The notes below the pieces were generated by a model that worked only from the letters and a program-made list of their open reading frames with translations, made no database searches and was not told the origin of the DNA. A stretch of 64,000 bases of DNA. Source: Stenotrophomonas sp. Iso1. GTDB taxonomy: Bacteria; Pseudomonadota; Gammaproteobacteria; Xanthomonadales; Xanthomonadaceae. Both the position numbers and the translations under genes were made by a program. Position 1 is the stretch's first letter, and each line of letters begins with the position of its first letter. Shown here in pieces: positions 19,943 through 29,376 of the stretch. The DNA lies in NCBI RefSeq assembly GCF_027497995.1, contig NZ_JAODBT010000002.1:372001-436000 (forward strand), given 5' to 3'.

Positions 19943-21388
19943 ATGACCGACAACGCCCTCACGCTCGCCGAAACCCGCCTGCTGCTGCCCGCCGGGCTGG
20001 ACGCAAACCGCCTTGAACGCACGTTTGGCACCTTGTTGGGGCCGGGCATCGACTTCGGCGACCTGTATTTCCAGCATTCGCGTCGCGAGAGCTGGAGTTT
20101 GGAAGACGGCATCGTCAAGGACGGCGCCCATTCCATCGAGCAGGGAGTGGGCGTACGCGCCATCTCCGGTGATAAGACCGGTTTTGCCTATTCCGACGAT
20201 ATCCAGCCTGCCGCACTGCTGGCTGCTGCGCAGTCAGCGCGCGCCATTTCCCGCGACGGTGGCGCGCAGGATGTGCGCTCGCTGGTGCGCGGCAGCGGTC
20301 GCTCGCTGTATCCCGCGCTGGACCCGGTGGACAGCATTGGTAATGAAACCAAGGTTGAGGTGCTCAAGCGCCTGGACCGTTACCTGCGCGCGGCAGACCC
20401 GCGCGTGCAGCAGGTGATGGTGAGCCTGTCTGGTGGTGTGGATACGGTGCTGATCGCGCGCAGCGACGGCGTACTGGCTGCCGACGTGCGGCCGCTGGTG
20501 CGTTTGAACGTGCAGGTGATCGTGGAGCAGAACGGCCGGCGCGAGTCCGGTTACTCCGGCGGCGGTGGCCGTTACAGCTACGAAGAATTGTTTGCCGGCG
20601 ACCGCCCGGAGGGCTTCGCCCGCGAGGCGTTGCGCCAGGCGTTGGTCAATCTGGAGGCGATCCCGGCCCCAGCGGGAATGATGCCGGTGGTACTGGGCCC
20701 AGGTTGGCCCGGCGTGCTGCTGCACGAAGCGGTGGGCCACGGCCTGGAAGGCGACTTCAACCGCAAGGGCACCAGCGTCTACGCCGGTCGCATCGGCGAG
20801 CGCGTGGCGTCACCGGGCGTCACCATCGTTGATGACGGCACCCTGGACGGCCGCCGTGGTTCGCTCAACATCGACGACGAAGGCACGCCAACCCAGTGCA
20901 CCACGCTGATCGAGGACGGCATCCTGGTCGGCTACATGCAGGACACACTCAACGCCCGCCTGATGGGTGTAAAACCCACCGGCAACGGCCGCCGTGAATC
21001 TTTCGCGCACATGACCATGCCGCGCATGACCAACACCTACATGCGCGCTGGCAACCACGACCCGCAGGAGATGATCCGTTCGGTGAAGAAGGGGTTGTAC
21101 GCGGTGAATTTCGGCGGCGGGCAGGTGGATATCACCAGTGGCAAATATGTGTTCTCGGCGACTGAGGCTTACCTGATCGAAGACGGCAAGATCACTGCCC
21201 CGGTAAAGGGCGCCACGTTGATTGGAAATGGCCCGGAGACGATGCAGAAGGTACGCATGATCGGTAATGATCTGGCACTGGACGAAGGTGTCGGCGTCTG
21301 CGGCAAGGACGGGCAGAGCGTGCCGGTCGGCGTAGGCCAGCCGTCGTTGCTGATTGAAGGGATTACCGTGGGCGGTACGCAGGCCTGA
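19943..21388 (+). CDS. tldD: Metalloprotease TldD
   Basis: A 481-residue TldD subunit. The zinc-binding HEAVGH is within [13 protein letters not shown] near residue 260, with the [19 protein letters not shown] and C-terminal metal-ligand regions typical of the family. TldD forms a heterodimer with PmbA (TldE), encoded at 22334 in this window; the complex degrades unfolded peptides and matures microcin or CcdA-type substrates. The ATG at 19943 is chosen on family start; upstream in-frame codons lack conserved sequence. It is separated from yhdP by 136 bases. Confidence 0.94.
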   Translation: MTDNALTLAETRLLLPAGLDANRLERTFGTLLGPGIDFGDLYFQHSRRESWSLEDGIVKDGAHSIEQGVGVRAISGDKTGFAYSDDIQPAALLAAAQSARAISRDGGAQDVRSLVRGSGRSLYPALDPVDSIGNETKVEVLKRLDRYLRAADPRVQQVMVSLSGGVDTVLIARSDGVLAADVRPLVRLNVQVIVEQNGRRESGYSGGGGRYSYEELFAGDRPEGFAREALRQALVNLEAIPAPAGMMPVVLGPGWPGVLLHEAVGHGLEGDFNRKGTSVYAGRIGERVASPGVTIVDDGTLDGRRGSLNIDDEGTPTQCTTLIEDGILVGYMQDTLNARLMGVKPTGNGRRESFAHMTMPRMTNTYMRAGNHDPQEMIRSVKKGLYAVNFGGGQVDITSGKYVFSATEAYLIEDGKITAPVKGATLIGNGPETMQKVRMIGNDLALDEGVGVCGKDGQSVPVGVGQPSLLIEGITVGGTQA

Positions 21389-21421
21389 GGTGCTGGACTA
21401 CAGCTCTCATCATGGCGTCCC

Positions 21422-21507
21422 CATCTGCCCAAAAGGGGCAGATGAGAGGGCGCTTCCCACAATGAAACAGCAAACAATGCGTTGTGCCGTCATCTCAGAT
21501 GACGGCA
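21422..21507. terminator. Two inverted repeats between convergent tldD and yjgA
   Basis: The first hairpin has 9-bp arms CATCTGCCC/GGGCAGATG (21422-21430, 21436-21444). The second is an almost perfect palindrome with 11-base arms around one central base (21485-21507), ending 12 bases before the yjgA stop. They probably separate the converging transcripts; neither has a clean T-run. Confidence 0.5.
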
Positions 21508-21518
21508 GCCGGACAGGA

Positions 21519-22100
21519 TCACTCCTGTTCTTCGTCGTCCGCTTCGTCATCGTCCACGCCGGCGTCAAGCCCGGCGAGTATCGGTACCAGCATCAAGTTG
21601 CGCAGCACCTGGTAGATCTCACGGTAAGCACGCGGCGGCTTGTTCTTGGCCTTCTCGGCCAGCGCGTTGCGTACCAGCGTGCGCAGCTCCTGGCGATCGG
21701 CTTCGGGATGTTCGTCCAGCAGCTCGGCCAATGCAGCGTCCCCCTCGGCCAGCAGGCGCTCACGCCAGCGTTCCATGCGGTGCATGATGGCTACTTCGCG
21801 GCGTGAGGTTTCGCTGTTGGCATCCAGCGCGTTGCGGATGGCCTCCAGGGTTTCATCGTCTTCACGACGCATCTGCTTGGCCAGGAAGGCCAGCTGGCGC
21901 TTGCGTGCGCCGTGCGAGGTGATGCGCTTGCTGTACTCAATATGTTCCAGCAGGCCTTCCGGGATCGGCAGCCGGGCCAGCTGGGCTGGGGTCAGGTCCA
22001 CCAGTTGTTCGCCCAGCGCCAGAATTTCCAGCGCTTCGCGCCGGTTCTGGCTGCGGCTTTCGCCTAAAAATTCACCGGTATCTTGGTCGCGTCCGCGCAT
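21519..22100 (-). CDS. yjgA: DUF615 ribosome-associated protein YjgA
   Basis: A 193-residue, highly charged helical protein of the YjgA (DarP) family. Markers are [15 protein letters not shown], typical of the family, and a very acidic C-terminus ([11 protein letters not shown]). E. coli YjgA/DarP associates with 50S assembly intermediates. It is divergent from pmbA, a pairing conserved in many gammaproteobacteria. The ATG at 22100 was chosen; a GTG five codons upstream (22115) is possible. Confidence 0.88.
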   Translation of the reverse strand: MRGRDQDTGEFLGESRSQNRREALEILALGEQLVDLTPAQLARLPIPEGLLEHIEYSKRITSHGARKRQLAFLAKQMRREDDETLEAIRNALDANSETSRREVAIMHRMERWRERLLAEGDAALAELLDEHPEADRQELRTLVRNALAEKAKNKPPRAYREIYQVLRNLMLVPILAGLDAGVDDDEADDEEQE

Positions 22101-22333
22101 CGTACTGCTACCCACTAAACTTCAGTTATTGAAAATCCGGTCACGAATGGCCGGGGTTACGCGAGGATTCGCATCATCCGGTTCCGGTCATATCTGACTG
22201 GAACCCTGCGCGGGCCTCGCATCACATTCTTGAGTCCGGCCGAGGTGGCCGGCTCTTCGCAAAGGATCCGCACCCCGCCCGGGCAGGCTACGCCGGGCTG
22301 TGTGAAGGGGATTCGGCCAACAAGGATAAAGCA

Positions 22334-23701
22334 TTGAACGCCATTACCACCCACAACCCCGCCACCGACGACAGCCTGCCGCGCCTGGAACAACTGGCCG
22401 GCATCTCCCAGCGGCTGTTGGAGAAGGCCCGCGCCATGGGTGCCAGCCAGGCCGAGGTCAGCTGCAGCGAGGAGCGCGGGCTGGATGTGAACGTACGCCT
22501 GGGTGAGGTGGAAACCGTGGAATCCACCCACGACCGCGGGATTGCCGTGACCGTGTACTTCGGCCAGCGCAAGGGCAGTGCCAGCACCGCGGACCTGCAG
22601 GAATCCAGCCTGGAGGCGACCGTGGCCCAGGCATGCGCCATCGCGCGGCACACCGAGGATGACCCCGCCGCCGGCCTGGCCGACGCCGATCTGATGGCCA
22701 CCCAGTTCCCGGATATGGACGGTTGGCACCCGTGGGCACTCAGTGCCGATGAGGCGCTGGACCTGGCGTTGGCCTGCGAAGCAGCAGGGCGCTCGGCCGA
22801 TAGCCGTATCAGCAACTCCGATGGCGCCTCGGCGGCAACCGCGCAGAGCCTGTCGGTGTATGCCAATTCGCACGGTTTCATCGGTCGCGAGCGCAGCAGC
22901 CATCACTCCATCGGGTGCGCGCTGATCGCCGGCCAAGGCGATGGCATGCAGCGTGATGGTTGGTACACCAGCGCATTGGCACGTGAAGATCTCGACGACG
23001 CAGCACAGGTCGGTCGCATCGCCGCCGAGCGGACGGTGTCGCGTCTGCAGCCGCGCTCATTGCCGACCGGTGAAGTACAGGTGCTGTTTGCCGCTGAAAC
23101 CGCGCGCTCGCTGATCGGCCACCTGCTGGGCGCGGTATCGGGCGGCGCGTTGTATCGCAGGGCCAGCTTCCTGCTCGACAGTGTCGATACGCAGTTGTTC
23201 CCGGAGTGGTTTGCCATTGATGAAATGCCGCTGCTGCCGCGTGGCCTGCGTTCCAGCACCTTCGATGGCGAAGGCGTGGCCACGCGCAACTCGGCATTGA
23301 TCACCAACGGCGTGCTGCAGCGTTACATCCTGGGCAGTTACTCGGCGCGCCGCCTGGGCTTGAAGACCACGGCCAATGCCGGTGGCGTGCACAACCTGAA
23401 AGTGGCGGCCAATGCGGGCGACCGTGCGTCCATGCTGTCGGGTATGGGCAGCGGCTTGCTGGTGACCGAACTGATGGGGCAGGGCGTGAATGGCATCACT
23501 GGCGACTACTCACGCGGCGCTGCAGGGTTCTGGGTGGAGAACGGGCAGATCGCCTACCCGGTGGATGGCATCACCATCGCGGGCAACCTCAAGCAGATGT
23601 TTGCCGGCATCGAAGCGGTAGGTACCGACGTCGATCGGCGGTCGCATGTTTCGGTTGGTTCGATCCTGGTGGGGAAAATGACGGTTGCCGGTAACGATTG
23701 A
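22334..23701 (+). CDS. pmbA: Metalloprotease PmbA (TldE)
   Basis: A 455-residue PmbA/TldE protein starting at a TTG preceded by AAGGATA. It has the family features G-L-x-V-x-V-R-x-G-E-V-E-T-V-E near residue 50 and a C-terminal GVNGITGDYSRGAAGFWVENG block. It lacks the HExxxH of TldD, as expected of the non-catalytic partner. It acts with TldD (19943-21388) in the cytoplasm to process peptides. The two genes are on one strand but separated by the oppositely oriented yjgA. Confidence 0.93.
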   Translation: MNAITTHNPATDDSLPRLEQLAGISQRLLEKARAMGASQAEVSCSEERGLDVNVRLGEVETVESTHDRGIAVTVYFGQRKGSASTADLQESSLEATVAQACAIARHTEDDPAAGLADADLMATQFPDMDGWHPWALSADEALDLALACEAAGRSADSRISNSDGASAATAQSLSVYANSHGFIGRERSSHHSIGCALIAGQGDGMQRDGWYTSALAREDLDDAAQVGRIAAERTVSRLQPRSLPTGEVQVLFAAETARSLIGHLLGAVSGGALYRRASFLLDSVDTQLFPEWFAIDEMPLLPRGLRSSTFDGEGVATRNSALITNGVLQRYILGSYSARRLGLKTTANAGGVHNLKVAANAGDRASMLSGMGSGLLVTELMGQGVNGITGDYSRGAAGFWVENGQIAYPVDGITIAGNLKQMFAGIEAVGTDVDRRSHVSVGSILVGKMTVAGND

Positions 23702-23808
23702 CGCGCATATTAATAGGCGCGGGCTATTCTTATCCCGATTTAGGCGTCATCCTTATGGCGGCTAAACCGCAACAAATCTCAACCCATAACAAGGATCTAG
23801 GGGACGCA

Positions 23809-24180
23809 ATGAGCGACTATCAGAACAACCCACCGCCGCCGCCGGCTGGTGCCAACACTTCGGACGACAATTCGCTGGCAATGCTGGTGCACCTGTCGGG
23901 CATCTTCTTCAGCTTCATCGTTCCGTTGATCGTGTGGCTGATCAACAAGGACAAGCCGGAAAAGGCGTTCCTCAACGAGAACTCCAAGGAAGCGCTGAAC
24001 TTCCAGATCACCCTGCTGATTGCTTACTTCGTGAGCGGCGTGCTGATGGTCGTGCTGATTGGTTTCCTGACCTATGCCGTTGCCTGGATTGCCTGCGTGG
24101 TGTTCGCCATCATTGCTGGCCTGGCAGCCAACAAGGGCGAAACCTATCGCTATCCGGTTGCCCTTCGCCTGATCAAGTAA
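23809..24180 (+). CDS. DUF4870 (Tic20-like) small membrane protein
   Basis: A 123-residue protein: a Pro-rich N-terminus (five Pro), then the DUF4870 pattern SLAMLVHLSGIFFSFIVPLIVWLI-x-KD, a short loop KAFLNENSKEALNFQI, and two further membrane helices. The ATG at 23809 follows AGGGGACGC. Function of the family is not established. It is transcribed alone with its own terminator 20 bases downstream. Confidence 0.85.
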   Translation: MSDYQNNPPPPPAGANTSDDNSLAMLVHLSGIFFSFIVPLIVWLINKDKPEKAFLNENSKEALNFQITLLIAYFVSGVLMVVLIGFLTYAVAWIACVVFAIIAGLAANKGETYRYPVALRLIK

Positions 24181-24199
24181 TCAGCGCGTAGGCAATAAG

Positions 24200-24228
24200 A
24201 AAAGCCCGGGATTTCCCGGGCTTTTTTG
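24200..24228. terminator. Bidirectional rho-independent terminator
   Basis: AAAAGCCCGGG (24200-24210) and CCCGGGCTTTT (24215-24225) form an 11-bp stem with a T-run to 24227. It sits between the DUF4870 gene and convergent ispA. Confidence 0.9.
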
Positions 24229-24275
24229 TGCGCGCAGACTCTAGGCGCGCAGCATCAACCAGGACGATGCGCAGC

Positions 24276-25154
24276 TCAGTGCGAGCGGCGCACCGTCAAT
24301 TCACCCAGCGCGGCCAATGCAGTGGCCGATTCGCCGAACGGGGCCAGCGCCAACTGCATGGTGGCGGCCAGTTCGTCGAGTGTGGTCTTGGCACCGTCCA
24401 TGCCCAACAGCGAAGGGAAGGTGGACTTGTCCTGCGCCTGGTCTTTGCCTGCGGTCTTGCCGAGCTGCTCGGAACTGGCTTCCACGTCGAGGATGTCGTC
24501 GCGTACCTGGAAGGCCAGACCAAGCGTGTCGGCAAATGCGTCCAGCCGCGCAAGTTCGTCGTCGTTGGCGTTGCCGCATAGGGCGCCCATGCGTACCGCC
24601 GCACGGATCAGTGCGCCGGTTTTGAGTGCATGCATGCGCTTGAGGTCGGCCAATGGCTGTTGCTGGCCGGTGGCGTCGATGTCCAGGGCCTGGCCACCGC
24701 ACATGCCGGCCGCACCCGAGGCGCTGGCCAGGGTGCGCAGGCAGGCCAGTGCTAATGCGGCGGGCAACTCAGCCTCGGCCAGTACTTCAAAAGCACGGGT
24801 CTGCAAAGCGTCACCGGCAAGAATGGCGGTGGCTTCGTCGAACGCGATATGGGTAGTCGGGCGGCCGCGACGCAGGTCGTCGTCGTCCATTGCCGGCAGG
24901 TCGTCGTGCACCAGCGAATAGGCGTGGATCAGTTCGACCGCAATAGCCGCTGCATCCAGGCGGGAATCATCGGCACCGAACAGGTGGCCGGCAGCGTAGA
25001 CGAGCAACGGACGCATGCGCTTGCCGCCGCCGAGGGCCGCGTAACGCATGGCTTGGTGCAGGCCCTTCGGGGCCACGTCGGGATCGGGCAGAGCGCGTTG
25101 CAGTTGCTGTTCGGTGCGTTGCAGCCAGGCGGCAAACAGGGCGTCAGTCGTCAT
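24276..25154 (-). CDS. ispA: Farnesyl diphosphate synthase (polyprenyl synthetase)
   Basis: A 292-residue trans-prenyltransferase. [12 protein letters not shown] lies near residue 43. The first Asp-rich motif is [15 protein letters not shown] and the second is FQVRDDILD, both intact for Mg-diphosphate binding. Length and the residues before the first motif fit short-chain (C10-C15) synthases. It makes farnesyl diphosphate for quinone and undecaprenyl synthesis in the cytoplasm. It overlaps xseB by 11 bases, the standard xseB-ispA arrangement (without dxs here). Confidence 0.93.
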   Translation of the reverse strand: MTTDALFAAWLQRTEQQLQRALPDPDVAPKGLHQAMRYAALGGGKRMRPLLVYAAGHLFGADDSRLDAAAIAVELIHAYSLVHDDLPAMDDDDLRRGRPTTHIAFDEATAILAGDALQTRAFEVLAEAELPAALALACLRTLASASGAAGMCGGQALDIDATGQQQPLADLKRMHALKTGALIRAAVRMGALCGNANDDELARLDAFADTLGLAFQVRDDILDVEASSEQLGKTAGKDQAQDKSTFPSLLGMDGAKTTLDELAATMQLALAPFGESATALAALGELTVRRSH

Positions 25155-25404
25155 TGCCAACACTGTCGAACGGCTCGGATTTTTCCGGCTGGGCGGGATC
25201 GGTGAGTAGGCGCACGCGCAGCTCGGCCTGTTCCAGCGCCTGCTGGCACTGGCGATACAGGCCGACACCGCGTTCATAGGCAGCCAGCGATTGCTCCAGG
25301 CTCAGATCACCGGCTTCCATCTTCTCTACCAGCAGCTCCAGCTCATCGAGCGACTGCTCGAAGTGGGCGACCGGCGAGGCTTCGTTGGGGGACTTCTTGG
25401 GCAT
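25144..25404 (-). CDS. xseB: Exodeoxyribonuclease VII small subunit
   Basis: An 86-residue protein with the XseB signature [32 protein letters not shown] and a charged C-terminus. It binds several-fold to XseA (not in this window) to form exonuclease VII, which degrades single-stranded DNA. The stop overlaps the ispA start by 11 bases, implying translational coupling. Confidence 0.93.
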   Translation of the reverse strand: MPKKSPNEASPVAHFEQSLDELELLVEKMEAGDLSLEQSLAAYERGVGLYRQCQQALEQAELRVRLLTDPAQPEKSEPFDSVGNDD

Positions 25405-25441
25405 AGGGGGAAGTGTGAGCGGCCAGCGGGAAAGGGTCAAT

Positions 25442-26734
25442 TCACCGGGCCGGCGGTTGCCACCGCAGGTGCGCGTCATGTGCCTGCAACCATTGCTGCA
25501 GCAGCGCGGAAATAATGCCGTCACCGGCCGCCAGTACATCGTCGCCATCACATAACAAAGGCAGGTGCGCGCGTAGCCACGGCGGCGTGCTGGAGGCTTG
25601 TAGGCGATGTTTGAGCTGGTGGGAGTGCGTGCGCCCGGGTAGTTGAATGCGCTCACCGCCCTGACGTTGGCGCAACGTGAGCGGCGTGTCGAACGCGCTG
25701 GCACCGTGCAATGACAGCGTGGCGCCATCGGGTAATTGCGCCGGGCTGCTGCCATCCCACTGCGCCTGCCAGCCGGGCGGCCACTTCGGAAATGAGGTTG
25801 CTGCATGCAGATGCCCGCGCCAGCGAATGATCCGTGCGTCGCCCCAGCGGAATTCGGCTTGCTGGTCATCAGCGGCATGCAGGAGGTGTTGCTGGATGCT
25901 GCGTACGCCGTTGGCTGGCAGCGGCAGCAGTCCGCAGTGGCGGGCCCAACAGCGCAATACGCGCGATTGGCGGGCGTCGACCAGTTGCTTCAATGCGGTG
26001 ATGGACAGTGTCTTGTCTGCGCCGAGGCAGGTTTGCAGATCATCGGTGTCCTGCTGCTCAAGCAGGTGCGCGGCATCGGCGGCCAATCCCGCACTGCGGG
26101 CCATCGCAGCGGCGGCATGCGGCCAGCGTTCACGCAGCAGCGGCAGAAGCTGCAGCCGCAGGAAATTGCGATCAAAACTGTCGCTGTCGTTGCTGGGGTC
26201 GTCGATCCATTGCAGCCGATGATGCTGCGCATAGGTTTCCAGCGTAATGCGGGACACGGGCAATAAAGGGCGCCACAACTGCCCATCGCCGAACGCGCGT
26301 AGTTCACGCATGGCGGCCAGGCCATCGATGCCCGATCCGCGCAGTGCACGCAGCAGGAAAGTTTCAGCCTGGTCGTCCTGGTGGTGTGCCAAAGCGAGCC
26401 ATTCGCCTGCCTGCAGCTGTGCCTTGAAGGCGGCGTGGCGGGCATTGCGAGCCGCCGCTTCCAGTCCGTCGCCAGTGTCGCGCGCAACTTCGACATGCAT
26501 CACCTTCAACGGAATCTTCCATTGCTGGCAGATGTCGCGGCAGTGCTGTTCCCATGCATCGGCTTGTGGCTGCAGGCCGTGGTGGACGTGCACTGCGCGC
26601 AGGCTGCCCGGCGCACGTGCGGGGGCGGTGGCAAGCAGGTGCAGCAGTGCAGTCGAATCCAGTCCACCACTGAAGCCGACCATCACCGGGAGGTCGGTCG
26701 CAGCGTCGAGCAGGGAATGTGGAAGCAGGTTCAT
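25442..26734 (-). CDS. tilS: tRNA(Ile)-lysidine synthetase TilS
   Basis: A 430-residue enzyme. The PP-loop ATPase motif GFSGGLDST is near residue 20, followed by HVHHGL, then [20 protein letters not shown], which is typical of TilS. The middle and C-terminal TilS substrate-binding domains end the protein. It converts the C34 wobble base of tRNA-Ile(CAU) to lysidine using ATP and lysine, and is essential for AUA decoding. It lies 37 bases upstream of xseB on the same strand and is probably co-transcribed. ATG at 26734; a longer frame to 26773 adds non-conserved residues. Confidence 0.93.
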   Translation of the reverse strand: MNLLPHSLLDAATDLPVMVGFSGGLDSTALLHLLATAPARAPGSLRAVHVHHGLQPQADAWEQHCRDICQQWKIPLKVMHVEVARDTGDGLEAAARNARHAAFKAQLQAGEWLALAHHQDDQAETFLLRALRGSGIDGLAAMRELRAFGDGQLWRPLLPVSRITLETYAQHHRLQWIDDPSNDSDSFDRNFLRLQLLPLLRERWPHAAAAMARSAGLAADAAHLLEQQDTDDLQTCLGADKTLSITALKQLVDARQSRVLRCWARHCGLLPLPANGVRSIQQHLLHAADDQQAEFRWGDARIIRWRGHLHAATSFPKWPPGWQAQWDGSSPAQLPDGATLSLHGASAFDTPLTLRQRQGGERIQLPGRTHSHQLKHRLQASSTPPWLRAHLPLLCDGDDVLAAGDGIISALLQQWLQAHDAHLRWQPPAR

Positions 26735-26987
26735 GGCGGTGCCGAGTATCGGCGCGGGGTGCGGTAACCGCAATTGGTGTGCGGCGGGTGCGTGAGCAGG
26801 GATCGTTGTTCACGCGTAGCAAGCGGTGACAGCAGAAGGAACCCAAGAGCGCAGGCCGGGGAAGCGGCCGTGCATCCGGGGCTTTCAGTGGTGCCAGTGA
26901 TGCGATGCGCAACCGGGATATTTCGAATTCACCGGCTGCGTCGCGCCTACCTTGGGCAGCAGGGCGGCGGTCACCGCAGGCAGGGGG

Positions 26988-27527
26988 TCATCGTGGGTCT
27001 GGCAGGCGCTTGCCTTGGCGGTCAATGCGGAAATGTTGGCCGCCGATCATCGAGGTATGGCCGCTCGCATCGGGTGTGCCGGGGTGACAGTTCTCGCAGA
27101 CCTGCGCGATTCCCTTCTCGAATGGCCAGCCCCAGCTGAAGCGGGCGCTGAAGGCAGGTTGCAACTGCGTGTCGTAGTAGCCAAGGCGGCCATTGATCAC
27201 GGAGCGGGTCAGGCCTTCCTGAAAATAGTCCGGGCCATTGTCGTAAAGGATGACCGGCAGATAGCGGCCATCGCGGCGCACGTAGTAGTACTGATCGCCC
27301 GCCTGGAGGGAAGCCAGCCCGTCTTCATTGAAATTGAGCTGGGCCAGTGCGTCGGCCGAGATGGTCAGCGTACCCGGTGCGGTCTGTAGGCAGCCCTCCA
27401 GCACCACGAAATCCGAGGTATCACGGCGGTGGCAGGCATCGCCTGCGCTGGCGATGCCCGGCAGCAATGCCAGTGACAGCAGGGCTGCCACTGGCCAGCT
27501 ACCGATAGGCCGGCGTGCGAAGGTCAC
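26988..27527 (-). CDS. Secreted hypothetical protein with a CxxCH motif
   Basis: A 179-residue protein with a signal peptide (LLSLALLPGIASAG) and about 150 exported residues. Repeated Y/G/D-rich short segments (GDQYYYVRRDGRYLPVILYDNG, cut here to features Y-Y-Y and R-D-G-R-Y) suggest a small beta-rich domain. Near the C-terminus is CENCH followed by HTSMIGGQH. C-x-x-C-H is the covalent haem c motif, yet the rest does not look like a cytochrome, so a disulfide or metal site is equally possible. Its ATG overlaps the alkaline phosphatase stop (27524-27527), so it is co-transcribed and translated with the phosphatase. No family recognised. Confidence 0.65.
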   Translation of the reverse strand: MTFARRPIGSWPVAALLSLALLPGIASAGDACHRRDTSDFVVLEGCLQTAPGTLTISADALAQLNFNEDGLASLQAGDQYYYVRRDGRYLPVILYDNGPDYFQEGLTRSVINGRLGYYDTQLQPAFSARFSWGWPFEKGIAQVCENCHPGTPDASGHTSMIGGQHFRIDRQGKRLPDPR

Positions 27528-29227
27528 TGCGCCTTGCGTTCGAACTGCTTGGGTTGCGGCAGTTCAACCGGCACTCCGGCGACATCGCAGGTGCCAAGCG
27601 CACACAGGCGGTCACGCAGACGCGGGGTGGCCTGCACGATCAGGTGGTAGATGGTGTTCTGTTCCATCGTGCCGCGTACCGCCGTGCTGCCGGGGCCGCG
27701 TGCCCAGATGCCGACATCCTCACCGCCGTGCGATTCGCTCTTGGACGGCACCAAGGCTTCCTGCATGTAGTCCGGGTGCTCGGTGTCGACGTGGGTCAGG
27801 TCCGGTCGGCCATTGGCCGCCTCAAAGCTGCTTGGGCCATGCGGGAACTTCTTGGGGCCAGCCGGCTGCTGATTGGTGGCGCCGGTGTAGCCGGGGCCAT
27901 TGGCGTAGCTGAGCGTGGTGTAGGGCATGCCCATGCCGTCGCGGGCCAAGTCCAGCGCGCCCATGCCGTCTTCGCCGCCCTTGTCCTTGACCTTGCCCAG
28001 GATGGCATTGCCACGTGCCGGGTAGCCGACGAAGTTGAGCGTATGCGAGTGGTCGGCGGTGACGATGATCAGCGTGTCGCCGGCCGAGGTGGCGTCCATA
28101 GCGGCCTTCACTGCATCGGACATGGCAATGGTGTCGCCCAGTGCACGGGCGGCATTGCCGCTGTGGTTGGCATGGTCGATACGCGCGCCTTCCACCATCA
28201 GTACGTAGCCTTCCTTGTGCCGGGACAGGTTGGCGATGGCTGCGCGGGTCAGTTCGGCCAGCGACGGCTCACCGGCACGGTCCTTGGCGCGGTCCTGCTC
28301 GTACTGCATGTGGTCCGGCTCGAACAGGCCGAGCAGGGCCGGTGCATTGGCGGCGGCTTTGAGCTGGTCTGCGTTCCAGGCATAGGCGCCCTGCGGATGG
28401 GCGGCCTGCCATTCGGCGACCAGATTGCGGCCGTCCAGGCGCAGCCCAACCTTGTCGGCGTACTCCGGGTCCTGCTCGTTGATGGTGGTGAACTGGCCGC
28501 GACCGCCGCCCAGTGCGACCAGCGGGCCGCGACCGTAGCGCGAAGTGGAGAGCAACTGCTGGGCGATATCCACGCAGCCAGCAGCCTTGGCCGCCTCGGG
28601 CAGGTCGGTGTCGTTTTCCCAGTTGCGCTCGGGCGAGTGCGCGTAGGTCGCTGCCGGGGTGGCGTGGGTCAGGCGCGCGGTGGAAACGATACCGGTGGCC
28701 ATGTCGGCGCTGTCAGCCAGTTGCAGCCAGGTCAACAACTCCTTGTTGAGGCTGTCGGCGCAGTTGCTGCGGCTGCCGGCGCTGACGCCGATGGCGCCCA
28801 TGTGCGACTTCACGCCGGTCGTGATGGCCGTCATGGTGCCGGCTGAATCGGGGGTCTGCGAATCGGTGTTATAGGTCTTGCTGAATGCCGTGGCCGGGAA
28901 ACGCTCCCAGGACAGCAGGTTCTCTTCGCCCGGATTGCCCTGGCGCTGGCCTTCCAGAATGCGTGCGGCGGCCACGGTCGTCAGGCTCATGCCGTCGCCC
29001 AGGAACAGAATCACGTTCTTGGCCTTGCCGGCCATGGCGCCATTGGCCGCTGCACGAGCCGCACCATCGCGATACCACCATTGCGGCGTTTCACCTTCCG
29101 GGTGGGCCACTTTGGGGACGTCCACGATGATCGCCGAGGCGCTCCCGGAGGACTGGGGCGCGGTGCTGGCGCAGGCGCCGAGTAGCAGAGTGGACAGGGC
29201 GGCTGACAGGAACGTGGTTTTTTGCAT
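27524..29227 (-). CDS. Alkaline phosphatase, lipoprotein
   Basis: About 567 residues, PF00245 type. A lipobox signal peptide (STLLLGAC) is followed by the first metal site in FLGDGMS, the nucleophile in QTPDSAGTMTA (DSA triad), EGARIDHANH (metal ligands) and TADHSHTLNF. These are all the catalytic elements of the PhoA family, which releases phosphate from monoesters using two Zn and one Mg. The lipobox suggests attachment to an envelope membrane rather than free periplasmic enzyme. The ATG at 29227 is preferred; a GTG at 29239 is possible. It overlaps the CxxCH protein gene by four bases. No convincing Pho box was found upstream. Confidence 0.9.
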   Translation of the reverse strand: MQKTTFLSAALSTLLLGACASTAPQSSGSASAIIVDVPKVAHPEGETPQWWYRDGAARAAANGAMAGKAKNVILFLGDGMSLTTVAAARILEGQRQGNPGEENLLSWERFPATAFSKTYNTDSQTPDSAGTMTAITTGVKSHMGAIGVSAGSRSNCADSLNKELLTWLQLADSADMATGIVSTARLTHATPAATYAHSPERNWENDTDLPEAAKAAGCVDIAQQLLSTSRYGRGPLVALGGGRGQFTTINEQDPEYADKVGLRLDGRNLVAEWQAAHPQGAYAWNADQLKAAANAPALLGLFEPDHMQYEQDRAKDRAGEPSLAELTRAAIANLSRHKEGYVLMVEGARIDHANHSGNAARALGDTIAMSDAVKAAMDATSAGDTLIIVTADHSHTLNFVGYPARGNAILGKVKDKGGEDGMGALDLARDGMGMPYTTLSYANGPGYTGATNQQPAGPKKFPHGPSSFEAANGRPDLTHVDTEHPDYMQEALVPSKSESHGGEDVGIWARGPGSTAVRGTMEQNTIYHLIVQATPRLRDRLCALGTCDVAGVPVELPQPKQFERKAQ

Positions 29228-29376
29228 CTTTGGTGACACCGGCGTGAAGACAGACGGCCATTATGGGCAAGCCCGGAAGGCATGCATATGACACGCAGCT
29301 TTTCCCTGCCGGGATCGTGCTGCGGCAAGCCTTGCGCTATCGTGGCACCCTCGATTTTGTTTCCCGGATTCCCTTT

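Noticed and set aside
29228..29376. Possible Pho box upstream of the alkaline phosphatase (GTGTCAC, CTGTCTT, GTGTCAT half-sites)
   Set aside because: Half-sites exist but their spacing does not match the 7-4-7 Pho box pattern.
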